A stretch of DNA of 34,212 bases from Gammaproteobacteria bacterium (lineage in GTDB: Bacteria; Pseudomonadota; Gammaproteobacteria; UBA4575), in assembly GCA_029253965.1 (NCBI GenBank), contig JAQWYM010000003.1, positions 1 through 34,212 of the forward strand. The letters run 5' to 3'. The position numbers and the translations under genes are program-made. The notes beneath the pieces are model-generated. The model was not told the origin of the DNA. It was given only the letters and a program-made list of their open reading frames with translations, and ran no database searches. This document shows positions 18,437-27,302 of this stretch, piece by piece. The first letter of the stretch is position 1; each line of letters opens with the position of its first letter.

Positions 18437-18814
18437 ATGAGTGAACAACACAATATTACAGTCGATGTGACATCGACCCATATCAAAGAGCAGTCTGATG
18501 CTAATGCTGAGCGTTATGTTTTCACCTATACCGTTACCATTCGTAATGAAGGTTTGATGGCAGCCCAATTATTGAGTAGACATTGGATCATCACCAATGC
18601 TGATGGCAAGACACAAGAAGTGCGTGGTGATGGTGTTGTCGGTGAGCAACCCAATCTAAACCCGGGTGACAGTTTTCAATACACCAGTGGTACGATGTTA
18701 GAAACACCGGTGGGTAGCATGCAAGGTAGTTATCAAATGCAGGCCGATGACGGCACCACCTTTGATGCTGAGATCAAACCTTTCACATTATCAGTACCCA
18801 ATGCATTGCACTAA
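18437..18814 (+). CDS. apaG: ApaG (DUF525) protein
   Basis: This 125-residue protein is the full-length ApaG fibronectin-like beta-sandwich. Its family pattern is clear: YVFTYTVTIRNEG near the N-terminal third, LLSRHWIITNADGKTQEVRGDGVVGEQP in the middle (20-residue core RHWIITNADG...GEQP), PGDSFQYTSGT, and GSMQGSYQM towards the end. The molecular role of bacterial ApaG is not settled. Its fixed place between ksgA and apaH suggests a link to nucleotide or ribosome quality control, but that is inference from context only. Confidence 0.96.
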   Translation: MSEQHNITVDVTSTHIKEQSDANAERYVFTYTVTIRNEGLMAAQLLSRHWIITNADGKTQEVRGDGVVGEQPNLNPGDSFQYTSGTMLETPVGSMQGSYQMQADDGTTFDAEIKPFTLSVPNALH

Positions 18815-18839
18815 AACCCTTAAGATCAGCCAATAGATC

Positions 18840-19658
18840 ATGGCTGTCTATGCAATCGGTGATATTCAGGGCTGTCTAGCCTCACTAAAATTGCTGCTTA
18901 AGGAAATACAATTCAACCCACAGCATGACCAAGTTTGGTTTGTCGGTGACCTCGTCAATCGTGGCCCTGAGTCCTTACAAACATTACGCTTTATTCATGC
19001 CCTAGGTGATAGCGCTCGCTGTGTTTTAGGTAATCATGATATCCATTTGATAGCCTGTCATGCTGGTGTTAAAACCTGTAAACCACAAAGCTCTCTTAAT
19101 CAGGTATTGGCAGATGCCGAAGCTGAGAAATGGATTGAATGGTTACGACAGATGCCCTTACTACACCATGACCCACATCTTGATTGGTTAATGGTTCATG
19201 CTGGCCTTCTCCCAGAGTGGGACCTAAGCACTGCCAAGCGCTGTGCGGCTGAGCTTGAAGCACAACTGCGTTCTGATAACTATGCTGAATTTATCGCTAA
19301 CATCTATGGTGATGAGCCTCGACAATGGTCAGAGAACTTAGTTGAAAGTGATCGTTGGCGGCTTAGCATGAATGCTTTCACACGCATTCGAATGTGTGAT
19401 CAGCACGGCGCTCTGAATTTTTCTTACAAGGGCTCACTAGCAGATAGTGATGCACAGCTAAAACCATGGTTTGAGCTGCAGCGTGCGAGTGAAAAACAGC
19501 GTATCGTCTTTGGTCACTGGTCAGCATTAGGTTTAGTTAAACGCGATAATCTTTTAGCGATTGATACCGGTTGCTTATGGGGTAACAAAATGACCGCAGC
19601 ACGCATTGATTGCGAGACACCAGTCATTACCTCAATAGATTGCCCTAGTTATCGCTAA
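18840..19658 (+). CDS. apaH: Symmetrical diadenosine tetraphosphatase ApaH
   Basis: ApaH splits Ap4A symmetrically into two ADP and also removes Np4N caps from RNA in E. coli. The 272-residue protein has the metallophosphatase blocks in order: GDIQGC at 7-12, GDLVNRGP near 36-43, LGNHD near 60-64, VHAGLLPEW, and a late FGHWSALG. These blocks supply the di-metal ligands. It ends the lptD-to-apaH rightward run and converges with folA across a gap of about 42 bases, in which I see no strong terminator hairpin. Confidence 0.97.
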   Translation: MAVYAIGDIQGCLASLKLLLKEIQFNPQHDQVWFVGDLVNRGPESLQTLRFIHALGDSARCVLGNHDIHLIACHAGVKTCKPQSSLNQVLADAEAEKWIEWLRQMPLLHHDPHLDWLMVHAGLLPEWDLSTAKRCAAELEAQLRSDNYAEFIANIYGDEPRQWSENLVESDRWRLSMNAFTRIRMCDQHGALNFSYKGSLADSDAQLKPWFELQRASEKQRIVFGHWSALGLVKRDNLLAIDTGCLWGNKMTAARIDCETPVITSIDCPSYR

Positions 19659-19700
19659 GTTTTTTCTGAAACCTAGAACACTTAATAACGGCGGCTTTGT

Positions 19701-20195
19701 TTAAGTCCTGCGCTGGTAACATTGAAAACGCATCGCATGCGGATTTTTTTCATCTGCAGCAAACGCAGTTTCAGATTGTAACTGCCACTCCTCAGCTGCG
19801 ATCTCTGGGAAGTAACGATCACCCGCAACCTGCAACTCGACCTGTGTCACATAGAGCTCTTCTGCCTGGGTTAACATCTGCTTATAAAGCTCTGCTCCAC
19901 CAATGATAAACACTTTATCAACTGCTGCTAGTTGTTCTATTGCAGCCTCAATCGAAGTGAATATCTCACAGCCTGCAGCCTGATAATCAACATTACGGCT
20001 AATGATAATATTTCTACGCCCGGGTAATGGTTGGATCTTCAGCGATTCATAGGTCTTGCGTCCCATCACTACCGGCGCACCCATTGTTGTGCGCTTAAAG
20101 TATTGAAGGTCAGCGGGGCAATACCAAGGAATATCATTATCAGCACCGATAACACCGCCCTTAGCGATAGCAACGATCATTGCAATGACTGTCAT
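19701..20195 (-). CDS. folA: Dihydrofolate reductase
   Basis: FolA regenerates tetrahydrofolate with NADPH. The 164-residue protein shows the DHFR landmarks: [12 protein letters not shown] at 13-24, the catalytic acid Asp29 in CPADLQYFK, the NADPH-binding [10 protein letters not shown] and IISRN, and [10 protein letters not shown]. The active-site loop reads WYCPAD, with Cys26 where E. coli has Leu24 (WNLPAD). This is an uncommon residue next to the substrate pocket, though it does not by itself imply drug resistance. The start overlaps the thyA stop by 4 bases, coupling the two enzymes of the thymidylate cycle. Confidence 0.96.
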   Translation of the reverse strand: MTVIAMIVAIAKGGVIGADNDIPWYCPADLQYFKRTTMGAPVVMGRKTYESLKIQPLPGRRNIIISRNVDYQAAGCEIFTSIEAAIEQLAAVDKVFIIGGAELYKQMLTQAEELYVTQVELQVAGDRYFPEIAAEEWQLQSETAFAADEKNPHAMRFQCYQRRT

Positions 20196-20986
20196 ACCGC
20201 CACCATGGCTTTGATATGCGGGTCAGCATCATAATTTTCTAAACTAAAATGCTCAAACTCAAAATCAAAGATTGACGTCACCGACGGATCAATTCGCATG
20301 CTCGGTAAAGGCTTTACTGTTCGCTGGAGTTGTAAATGTGCTTGATCTATATGATTTTTATAAAGGTGTAAATCACCAAAGCTATGCACAAACTCACCCG
20401 CTTCTAGACCGGTAACCTGTGCGACCATCATCAACAATAAGGCATACGATGCAATATTAAACGGCACGCCTAAAAAGGCATCCGCACTGCGCTGGTAAAG
20501 CTGACATGAGAGCTTGCCATCACTTACATAGAACTGAAAAAATGCATGACAGGGTGGCAGTGCCATATTTTCGACATCGGCCACATTCCAAGCACTAACA
20601 ATTAATCGGCGTGAACTCGGGTTGGTTTTTATCTCATGGATAAGTTCACTAATCTGATCAATGCTACTGCCATCTGCACGTGGCCATGCACGCCACTGTG
20701 AACCATAGACCGGCCCAAGCTCGCCCTGCTCATCCGCCCATTCATCCCAGATTGTGACATCGGCATCTTGCAGATACTGAATATTAGTCTCGCCACGTAA
20801 AAACCAAAGCAATTCATAAATAATGGACTTGGTATGCAGCTTTTTAGTGGTTACTAAGGGAAAGCCTTGAGCCAGATCAAATCGCATTTGATAACCAAAT
20901 ACAGAAAGTGTGCCGGTACCGGTGCGGTCATCACGCGAAGCGCCATGATCAAGGATGTGTTGGAGTAATGCGTGATACTGTTTCAT
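20192..20986 (-). CDS. thyA: Thymidylate synthase ThyA
   Basis: ThyA methylates dUMP to dTMP, using methylene-tetrahydrofolate and releasing dihydrofolate for FolA. The 264-residue length equals that of the E. coli enzyme. The nucleophile is Cys146 in [14 protein letters not shown]. Other signatures are the phosphate-binding [11 protein letters not shown] region (Arg21), [13 protein letters not shown] and [21 protein letters not shown]. It lies 21 bases after lgt and overlaps folA by 4 bases on the same strand, forming the lgt-thyA-folA unit. Confidence 0.97.
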   Translation of the reverse strand: MKQYHALLQHILDHGASRDDRTGTGTLSVFGYQMRFDLAQGFPLVTTKKLHTKSIIYELLWFLRGETNIQYLQDADVTIWDEWADEQGELGPVYGSQWRAWPRADGSSIDQISELIHEIKTNPSSRRLIVSAWNVADVENMALPPCHAFFQFYVSDGKLSCQLYQRSADAFLGVPFNIASYALLLMMVAQVTGLEAGEFVHSFGDLHLYKNHIDQAHLQLQRTVKPLPSMRIDPSVTSIFDFEFEHFSLENYDADPHIKAMVAV

Positions 20987-21007
20987 TAATCAGTTTCTTT
21001 TATAGGC

Positions 21008-21796
21008 CTAGTGACGGCTTTGACGACTATAAGCCAGTCGAATCAGTAATAAGCCAAAGGCTATCATAGGTAAGGAGAGTAGCTGTCCCATACTCATCCA
21101 ATCAAGTGCAACAAAACCAAGATGCTGGTCTGGCTCGCGAACAAACTCAATACTAAATCTAAATAGGCCATAAAAGATCAGGAACAGGCCGCTGATCACA
21201 CCTGTTGGCCTTTCTTTATTAGATAGCAGCCATAGAATAGCAAAAAGTAAGGGCCCTTCTAATAAGCACTGGTAAAGCTGTGAGGGGTGACGTGCAAGGT
21301 TATCGACCTGTGGGAAGACCATCGCCCAAGGGACATCACTAGCGCGGCCCCAGAGTTCGCCGTTAATAAAATTACCCATCCGTCCAGCACCTAATCCCAG
21401 CGGTACCAACGGCGCAATAAAATCAGTTGTCCGCAGAAAACCCCAGCTCTGCTTACGCTGATAAAGGTAGATCGCCAGTATGACGCCAAGCAAACCACCG
21501 TGAAAACTCATGCCGCCTTCCCATATGCGCAGAAGGTAGAGTGGATCTTGTAGGAAGTAGTCAAAGTTATAAAACAACACCGAACCGAGACGGCCACCCA
21601 GGACGACGCCGAGCACGCCATAGAAAAGCACATCAGAGACCTGTTCAACGTCAATAAAGCTGTCACTACGCTTAGCGCGGTGTTGTCCCAGCAGCAGAAA
21701 AAAAACAAAGCCCAGTAAATACATTAATCCATACCAACGCACCGCTAAGGGACCGAATTGGATGAGGATGGGATCAATTTGCGGGTGAACAAGCAT
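21008..21796 (-). CDS. lgt: Prolipoprotein diacylglyceryl transferase Lgt
   Basis: Lgt transfers diacylglycerol from phosphatidylglycerol to the lipobox cysteine of prolipoproteins at the inner membrane. I start at ATG 21796, giving 262 residues that open [10 protein letters not shown] like known Lgt proteins. The frame can be extended to ATG 21835, but that adds 13 residues unlike the family, and neither start has a good ribosome site. Signature segments are [21 protein letters not shown] (conserved His), the Lgt motif [14 protein letters not shown], and a C-terminal [10 protein letters not shown]. About seven membrane helices are visible. It is the first gene of the lgt-thyA-folA set and diverges from the DUF255 gene. 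Confidence 0.93.
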   Translation of the reverse strand: MLVHPQIDPILIQFGPLAVRWYGLMYLLGFVFFLLLGQHRAKRSDSFIDVEQVSDVLFYGVLGVVLGGRLGSVLFYNFDYFLQDPLYLLRIWEGGMSFHGGLLGVILAIYLYQRKQSWGFLRTTDFIAPLVPLGLGAGRMGNFINGELWGRASDVPWAMVFPQVDNLARHPSQLYQCLLEGPLLFAILWLLSNKERPTGVISGLFLIFYGLFRFSIEFVREPDQHLGFVALDWMSMGQLLSLPMIAFGLLLIRLAYSRQSRH

Positions 21797-21898
21797 GCTT
21801 AAGATAGTACCATGGTGTTTACAGATGTTCGCCATTTGGCAGCCGCTTATACGTGCTACCTTAAAGTCATTTTATAACCCAGAGTATGCCTTAACCTC

Positions 21899-23959
21899 AT
21901 GTCTAGCAATCAACTGAAAAATGAAACCAGCCCTTACTTATTGCAACATGCCGACAATCCGGTCAACTGGCATCCATGGGGTGAAGAAGCACTGCGCTTA
22001 GCGCGTGAACAAAACAAGCCTATCTTACTCTCGATTGGTTACTCAGCCTGTCATTGGTGTCATGTCATGGCACATGAATCATTTGAAGATACCGCCACCG
22101 CTGAGGTCATGAATGAGCTCTTCATTAATATTAAAGTCGACCGTGAAGAACGCCCAGACATCGATAAGATTTACCAGACTGCGCAATACCTACTAACGCA
22201 GCGCACCGGAGGCTGGCCATTAACGATGTTCTTGACGCCAGGTGATCAGATGCCATTTTTTGGTGGTACTTATTTCCCTGACAAACCCCGTCATAACCTC
22301 CCTGGCTTTAAAGAATTACTGCGTCATGTATCAAAAGCGCATGGCGAAAAAAGCGAACAGATCAGCACACAAAATGATTCATTACGTGGTGTCTTAGCGA
22401 ATGTCTACGGTTCAACTGAAGTGCCGCTGGACTTAGATCAAAGCATGCTTGAACGCGCTGCTAAACAATTACTAGAACAATTTGATAAGCGTAATGGTGG
22501 CTTTGGCCCAGCGCCTAAATTCCCTCACCCTGCCAATATCCAGCGCTTAATGCGTGAGTGGTATCACTCTGAGCGCGGTAAGGAAGAAGAACGTGAGCTA
22601 CTCCACCCGGCGCTATACACCCTAGAGCGAATGGCCGCAGGCGGCCTGTTTGATCATGTCGGTGGCGGTTTTTGTCGTTACTCTGTCGATGAGTATTGGA
22701 TGATCCCACATTTTGAAAAGATGCTGTATGACAATGGCCCTCTGTTAAGCCTGTGTGCAGAGGCTTATCAAATCGAAGCTCGATCAGACTTCAAACAAAC
22801 CGCTTTAGATACCGCCGACTGGGTGATGTCTGATATGCAATCTGAGGTCGGAGGCTACTATTCTTCACGTGATGCAGACTCAGAGGGTGAAGAAGGTAAG
22901 TTCTATGTTTGGGAAACCGAAGCCCTGCAAGAACTCTTAACTGAGGATGAATATGCGGTAGCGGCACAGCGCTTTGACTTCTCACGCGGGCCTAACTTTG
23001 AAGGCAGCTACCATCTACATGAGTTCAATCCCTTTGATGAGGTTGCCGAGACTTTAGGGGTTGAAGAAGAAGTTGCACGACAACGCTGGCAGCGCGCTAA
23101 AGAAAAGTTATTTATCCAACGCCAACTGCGCGTGGCTCCAGGCCGTGATGATAAGATCCTCACCAGCTGGAACGCATTAATGATCCGCGGCATGGTTATC
23201 GCTGCGCGTGTCTTTGAAAAACCAGAGTTACATCAATCGGCTGTTGCAGCGATAGATTTCATCCAGAAAACGCTGTTTGTTGAGGGTCGCCTATTAGCGA
23301 CTTACAAAGATGGCAAGGCGCATTTAAATGCCTACCTCGATGATTATGCTTATTTACTAGATGCCTTACTAGAAACCATTCAATCTGAATGGAGTTCAAA
23401 TTATTTAAACTTCGCGATTGAACTTGCAGACGTCTTATTAGAGCAGTTTGAAGATAAGACCAATGGTGGCTTTTATTTCACCGCTAATGATCATGAAAAC
23501 TTAATTCAACGACCTAAGGTCAGCAGTGATGAGGCCACACCTGCCGGCAATGGCATTGCCGCTAGCGCCTTGTTGCGTCTTGGTTATCTACTGGCTGAGC
23601 CACGTTACATTCGAGCAGCAGAAGACACCCTAGGCTATGCGAGCCAACAAATCAGTAACTCGCCAATGGCACATGGCAGTCTATTGCATTGTCTTGAAGA
23701 GATTGAAAAGCCAAGCAAGATTGTCGTCTTACGCGGCCCAGCCGCTGAGATTGCACTATGGCAGAAACGACTACAAAGTAGTTTCCGTCCTGATTTAATA
23801 TCGCTTGCAATTGCCTCTGATGAAACGGATTTACATCCGGCGCTAGCAACTAAAGAGGCGCATGAAGCCGTGCGTGCTTACCTCTGCATGGGTACACAAT
23901 GTCTACCCGCAATCGATAATTTGGATCAATTAATGACACAGGTCTCACCGACCCCATAA
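21899..23959 (+). CDS. Thioredoxin-fold/glycosidase-like protein, DUF255 (YyaL family)
   Basis: This 686-residue cytosolic protein belongs to the family of YyaL and animal SPATA20. The N-terminal thioredoxin-like domain has the family hallmark CHWCHVM (Cys51 and Cys54), followed by [16 protein letters not shown]. The rest (from about residue 170) is an alpha/alpha-toroid resembling six-hairpin glycosidases, with [48 protein letters not shown] and a late DEATPAGNG. Biochemical function is unknown. The gene appears to be monocistronic: it is divergent from lgt and followed by a strong hairpin. Confidence 0.93.
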   Translation: MSSNQLKNETSPYLLQHADNPVNWHPWGEEALRLAREQNKPILLSIGYSACHWCHVMAHESFEDTATAEVMNELFINIKVDREERPDIDKIYQTAQYLLTQRTGGWPLTMFLTPGDQMPFFGGTYFPDKPRHNLPGFKELLRHVSKAHGEKSEQISTQNDSLRGVLANVYGSTEVPLDLDQSMLERAAKQLLEQFDKRNGGFGPAPKFPHPANIQRLMREWYHSERGKEEERELLHPALYTLERMAAGGLFDHVGGGFCRYSVDEYWMIPHFEKMLYDNGPLLSLCAEAYQIEARSDFKQTALDTADWVMSDMQSEVGGYYSSRDADSEGEEGKFYVWETEALQELLTEDEYAVAAQRFDFSRGPNFEGSYHLHEFNPFDEVAETLGVEEEVARQRWQRAKEKLFIQRQLRVAPGRDDKILTSWNALMIRGMVIAARVFEKPELHQSAVAAIDFIQKTLFVEGRLLATYKDGKAHLNAYLDDYAYLLDALLETIQSEWSSNYLNFAIELADVLLEQFEDKTNGGFYFTANDHENLIQRPKVSSDEATPAGNGIAASALLRLGYLLAEPRYIRAAEDTLGYASQQISNSPMAHGSLLHCLEEIEKPSKIVVLRGPAAEIALWQKRLQSSFRPDLISLAIASDETDLHPALATKEAHEAVRAYLCMGTQCLPAIDNLDQLMTQVSPTP

Positions 23960-23987
23960 ATCGGTCTGCAGTCATATTAAAAGCAAC

Positions 23988-24016
23988 CACGGATGAGCAC
24001 TGCGTACTCATCCGTG
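23988..24016 (+). terminator. Hairpin downstream of the DUF255 gene
   Basis: A perfect 10-base inverted repeat, CACGGATGAG and CTCATCCGTG, flanks a 9-base loop, 28 bases after the upstream stop codon. The following run is TCCTT rather than a clean U-tract, so termination may be partial or assisted. Position between two rightward genes fits a transcription end. Confidence 0.6.
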
Positions 24017-24104
24017 TCCTTAGCAGCCCTTCTAAAGGTCTTAATTGTATTTAAAAAATATCCCTATTGTGCCTTTTTTGAGGCGTAAATTGCTTCGCAG
24101 CTAG

Positions 24105-24113
24105 TGTTACAAT
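24105..24113 (+). promoter_or_regulatory. Putative extended -10 promoter before the copper-chaperone gene
   Basis: TGTTACAAT forms an extended -10 (TG-N-TACAAT), 29 bases before the ATG at 24143. No good -35 box lies at 17 bases, which is tolerated by extended -10 promoters. It lies in an AT-rich stretch after the upstream hairpin. Confidence 0.4.
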
Positions 24114-24142
24114 GAACAAAACCACTTACTCAGATTAATATC

Positions 24143-24571
24143 ATGCGTCTACTCAGCACCTTTCTACTAGCACTTTTGCTAACCGCCTGTGATCAACAAG
24201 CAGAAGGCTTCTTTATTGAAAAATCTTGGATACGTGAAGCCCCACCGAATGCTCGCGCCCTCGCCGGCTACATGCTACTCAATAACAACACAGCTAAAGA
24301 CGTTACCCTAGTAAGTGCTCAGAGTGATGATTTTGCGGTCGTTCAGTTTCATCGTAGCATCGAAGAAGACGGTGTTTATCGAATGCAACACTACCCGCAG
24401 CTGACGGTTGCTGCGGGTGAAACGATTGAGTTCAAACCTGCCGATTTTCATCTTATGTTGATGTCACCGAAGCGTGCATTAACGTTAGGGGATACGGTGA
24501 CTGTGCAACTCACTCTGAGTGATAAGACGGTAGTCTTACTGAATATCCCAGTACAAAAGAAAGCCCCTTGA
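24143..24571 (+). CDS. PCuAC-family copper chaperone, predicted lipoprotein
   Basis: This 142-residue protein carries the PCuAC copper(I) motif H-X10-M-X21-H-X-M exactly: His70, Met81, His103, Met105. The optional Met after the first His is Arg here. The family delivers copper to cytochrome oxidase assembly in the periplasm. The signal ends LLTAC, so Cys16 is a likely lipidation site; many family members are soluble instead, so membrane tethering is notable. The core AGYMLLNNN and FKPADFHLMLM match the family. No Shine-Dalgarno is obvious. The next genes encode an oxyanion transporter, not copper-oxidase factors. Confidence 0.9.
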   Translation: MRLLSTFLLALLLTACDQQAEGFFIEKSWIREAPPNARALAGYMLLNNNTAKDVTLVSAQSDDFAVVQFHRSIEEDGVYRMQHYPQLTVAAGETIEFKPADFHLMLMSPKRALTLGDTVTVQLTLSDKTVVLLNIPVQKKAP

Positions 24572-24595
24572 ATTCAAACCCGCTATGCAGTGGCT

Positions 24596-24626
24596 ATCAG
24601 TGCTGTCCTAATCAGTTACTGATCAG
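24596..24626. promoter_or_regulatory. Operator-like repeats before the ABC permease gene
   Basis: ATCAGT at 24596-24601 is repeated at 24611-24616, where it forms a perfect palindrome ATCAGTTACTGAT (24611-24623). It is followed directly by overlapping CTGATCAG. The cluster fills the 77-base gap between the copper-chaperone stop and the permease start. It could bind a regulator or form an RNA hairpin. It does not match the ModE box that I know. Confidence 0.3.
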
Positions 24627-24648
24627 CCTTTAGGCGCGTATCAAGAGC

Positions 24649-25356
24649 ATGCAGGAATCAACATCAATATGGGCACAGGCCTGGTATCTGATTAGCAGTC
24701 TCGATGCGACGCTGCTTGAAATTGTTAGCCTGTCACTACGTGTTAGCCTCAGTGCTGTTTTAATTGCCACCCTTATTGCTATCCCACTCGGCGCCATCCT
24801 TGCCTGTTATCGCTTTATTGGGCACACCGCCATCACCAGCATACTCACTGCATTAATGGGCTTGCCGCCTGTTGTCGTTGGCCTGGGTCTTTACATGCTG
24901 TTATCTCGCTCAGGCCCGATGGGTGATCTTAACCTCCTGTTTTCTTCCAGCGCCATGGTACTGGCACAGTCGATACTGATACTGCCCATTATTGCGAGTT
25001 TGATGCAGCAAGCTGTTGCTGAACATTATCAACGCCACCTAGAGCAGTTCAGGGCACTGGGTGCCCGCCAGCATCATGTTATTTTACCTTTATTGTGGGA
25101 TGCCAGGCGCGCCCTAATCACTTCGGTCTTAACCGGTTTTGGTCGTGCCTCCGCTGAAGTTGGAGCCGTTTTAATTGTCGGTGGCAACATCAATCATGTC
25201 TCACGAGTGATGACAACGACGATTGCACTAGAGACAAGCAAGGGCAACCTTGAGCTTGCCATGGCGCTGGGCCTGATCTTATTGTTTATCTCGTTTAGCA
25301 TTACCAGCTTGATGATACTCATCCGTGATGATCATCGCTTAAAAAACCACAATTAA
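24649..25356 (+). CDS. tupB: ABC transporter permease, TupB (tungstate/oxyanion) type
   Basis: This 235-residue inner-membrane protein has about six hydrophobic helices and the cytoplasmic coupling loop FRALGARQHHVILPLL, which docks to the ATPase. The run GRASAEVGAVLIVGGNI is characteristic of TupB/WtpB-type permeases for tungstate or molybdate. The substrate call rests on this resemblance and on the partner ATPase. No substrate-binding protein (TupA), usually the first gene of the operon, is present: the copper-chaperone gene stands in its place. The ATPase gene follows after 16 bases. Confidence 0.85.
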   Translation: MQESTSIWAQAWYLISSLDATLLEIVSLSLRVSLSAVLIATLIAIPLGAILACYRFIGHTAITSILTALMGLPPVVVGLGLYMLLSRSGPMGDLNLLFSSSAMVLAQSILILPIIASLMQQAVAEHYQRHLEQFRALGARQHHVILPLLWDARRALITSVLTGFGRASAEVGAVLIVGGNINHVSRVMTTTIALETSKGNLELAMALGLILLFISFSITSLMILIRDDHRLKNHN

Positions 25357-25372
25357 ATCAGTCACTGACAAC

Positions 25373-26104
25373 ATGACACAGCTTAACCCTCATCTACCAT
25401 TACGATTAGATAACCTCAGCTATTCGATTGGCAGTAAGACCTTGATTGATAATTTATCAGCCGAAATCAAGTCTGCTGGCATCAGCATTATCCTTGGCCA
25501 CAATGGTGCCGGGAAAAGTCTATTACTGAAGTTAATGCATGGCGTACTTCAGCCTTCAGCAGGTGCAATTTACTGGCAACAGCAGATACCCGATAGTGAC
25601 CAATACTGGCGTAGTTTGGTACTCCAGAAACCCAGCTTCTTTGAGCGCTCAGTGCGTTTCCATTTAGAATTTATACTTGGTGTCAGTAAAACAGAAAAAT
25701 CTCAACATAGAGAACGTATAGAGCATGCCCTAGAAATCTGTGGCCTCAGCGAGTTACATCAGCGCAAAGTCAGCAGCTTATCGGGCGGAGAGATACAACG
25801 GCTATCGCTTGCTAGAGCCTGGGTGCTGCGTCCCAAAGTATTACTATTGGATGAGCCTACTGTAGCGCTGGACCCACCGGCAGTCTCTCAGTTTGAAACT
25901 CTAGTAAAACAATTCCGCGACAGTGGCAGTAAGATCATCATGACCACCCATGATATTCCACAGGCACAGCGACTCGCAGACGAGGTGCTTTTTATCTATC
26001 AGGGGAAACTAGCAGAACAGGCTGAGGCCAATAGCTTCTTCAAGGCACCGACATCATGCATTGCTCAACACTATCTAAAAGGTCAGCTGATTGCTGAGAC
26101 TTAG
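25373..26104 (+). CDS. tupC: ABC transporter ATPase, TupC type
   Basis: This 243-residue ATPase powers the adjacent permease. Motifs appear in order: Walker A GHNGAGKS (about 42-49), Q-loop LQKPSFFERS near 84-93, signature LSGGEIQRLSLARAW near 140-154, Walker B VLLLDEPT near 160-167, and switch TTHDI. The Q-loop segment and the small size match the TupC/ModC subset without an extra C-terminal regulatory domain. It ends the rightward run and converges with the hydrolase gene 39 bases later. Confidence 0.9.
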   Translation: MTQLNPHLPLRLDNLSYSIGSKTLIDNLSAEIKSAGISIILGHNGAGKSLLLKLMHGVLQPSAGAIYWQQQIPDSDQYWRSLVLQKPSFFERSVRFHLEFILGVSKTEKSQHRERIEHALEICGLSELHQRKVSSLSGGEIQRLSLARAWVLRPKVLLLDEPTVALDPPAVSQFETLVKQFRDSGSKIIMTTHDIPQAQRLADEVLFIYQGKLAEQAEANSFFKAPTSCIAQHYLKGQLIAET

Positions 26105-26143
26105 CGTTTCTCTTAAGCAATACCATCGTTAAACTTTCGCTCA

Positions 26144-26893
26144 TTATGAACAGTAGCGGTGCTTCACTTTTGATAGAAGACTCGCTGTTTGACTTTCAAA
26201 CTTACCCTGCTTTAAAAAGTGAATAACTTCAGTGATTACTTGCTTATTTTTCATCATAAAAGCATGCGTTGTCGGTAGCACTATAAACCCACACATCCCT
26301 ACAACCTTGGTACTTTCAACAGAGACCTTGCCATCATCAGGGTTGGGTAGAAAGGCTGACAGTAGTAGATTTATAGATTTTGAACCAGCAATAACGCCGA
26401 GCTCAAAATTAACTGGGCCAAGACTTTTCGGAACATCAGTGACAGCAGTGCCCAACTGCATGCCGGCAGGACCATTAATAAGCTTAAAACCCATTATGCT
26501 TTTCAGCTTAGCAACAACTTCACTACCCTTATTGGGTGGCCCAAGCATCACCACTCTAGCGATATCGACACTCTTGTGATTTACCATGTATTGACGCACC
26601 AAGATGCCACCCAAGGAATGTGTAACAAGACTAACCGGCTTCGATTTATTATCTCGGCACCTCTGCAGCCCTTTATTTATGGCTAGTTCTGAGAGCTCAC
26701 TGATTGTTTTCTTTCTAGAAGGGTAATTTATATTTACCACGTCATAATCATGCCTCGATAGGCTTTCTTCAAGTTTCGACATGGAGTCAGATGTTCTTGC
26801 TAAACCATGCAGTAATATCACGCATTCAGCTGAGATGACCGGTGTAGAAAGCAACAATCCAATGACACTAAATAAATATTTTATTGAACGCAT
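26144..26893 (-). CDS. Exported alpha/beta hydrolase (triacylglycerol lipase/PGAP1-like)
   Basis: I start at ATG 26893, which has AAGG nine to twelve bases upstream and opens a signal peptide (MRSIKYLFSVIGLLLSTPVISA). A TTG nine codons upstream is the only longer start. The 249-residue protein has the oxyanion-hole strand ILLHGLART (27-34), the nucleophile Ser93 in VTHSLGG, PPNKGSE near 119-125, a likely acid in PNPDDGKVSVES (Asp186 or Asp187) and the catalytic His210 in PTTHAFM. This is the small secreted esterase/lipase group with THSLGG instead of GHSLGG. The natural substrate is unknown. The gene is flanked upstream by a long AT-rich stretch. Confidence 0.87.
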   Translation of the reverse strand: MRSIKYLFSVIGLLLSTPVISAECVILLHGLARTSDSMSKLEESLSRHDYDVVNINYPSRKKTISELSELAINKGLQRCRDNKSKPVSLVTHSLGGILVRQYMVNHKSVDIARVVMLGPPNKGSEVVAKLKSIMGFKLINGPAGMQLGTAVTDVPKSLGPVNFELGVIAGSKSINLLLSAFLPNPDDGKVSVESTKVVGMCGFIVLPTTHAFMMKNKQVITEVIHFLKQGKFESQTASLLSKVKHRYCS

Positions 26894-27028
26894 AATTTCG
26901 CTACCTTTTAAACCTATCAATAGATTGCTTTAGTTCAATTAATAACTCTTGTTGACTGGTTATGATCAAAGAAAACAACACTCATCTAAAAAAGCCAACT
27001 GATTATAAAAAAATATAATTTATCATGC

Positions 27029-27241
27029 TTATTTAATCAGTGATAAAATAATATTATGGGCTTTAACCATTTCGCTGGAAATCTCTGCGACTGCAATCTC
27101 AATTTGTTGATGACAAGGCGATATCCTCAAGCCGTCTAGTGGCTTGCTTATAACAGAAGTTTTACCTAGGGGGAGATTGGCAGAACCGATCGATGTCGCC
27201 AGCTTATTTAATAAGCGTTGACTCAACCGTTGCCGAGCATC
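27029..27241 (-). pseudogene. Possible coding remnant, 70 codons, no normal start
   Basis: A frame is open from just after TAG (27242-27244) to TAA at 27029-27031. It has no ATG near its beginning and only a TTG at 27226, with no ribosome site. The N-terminal stretch DARQRLSQRLLNKLA faintly recalls the GRQRMLSQR segment of PilJ-type sensory domains, and the end is an amphipathic helix (EIAVAEISSEMVKAHN). It may be a decayed fragment or chance. Confidence that it is or was coding is low. Confidence 0.25.
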
Positions 27242-27249
27242 CTATGAAG

Positions 27250-27282
27250 GAACAGCGCATAGCCAATGACTACGCACTGTTC
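27250..27282 (-). terminator. Terminator-like hairpin after the parvulin gene
   Basis: Read leftward, 13 bases pair across a 7-base loop (TCATTGG). Two of the pairs are G-U, so the stem is unbroken only in leftward RNA; the opposite strand would have two A-C mismatches. It begins 21 bases past the parvulin stop. The tail CTTCAT is a weak U-tract. Confidence 0.6.
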
Positions 27283-27302
27283 ATGATGCCAATGCTTGGT
27301 GC

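Larger units (their letters stand above)
26894..27302. other. AT-rich intergenic stretch between the hydrolase and parvulin genes
   Basis: This 409-base stretch carries no convincing intact gene. It holds the hydrolase leader (26894 to about 27028, very AT-rich, with no consensus promoter that I trust), a short leftward open frame without a normal start (27029-27241), and a hairpin just after the parvulin gene (27250-27282). Confidence 0.6.
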
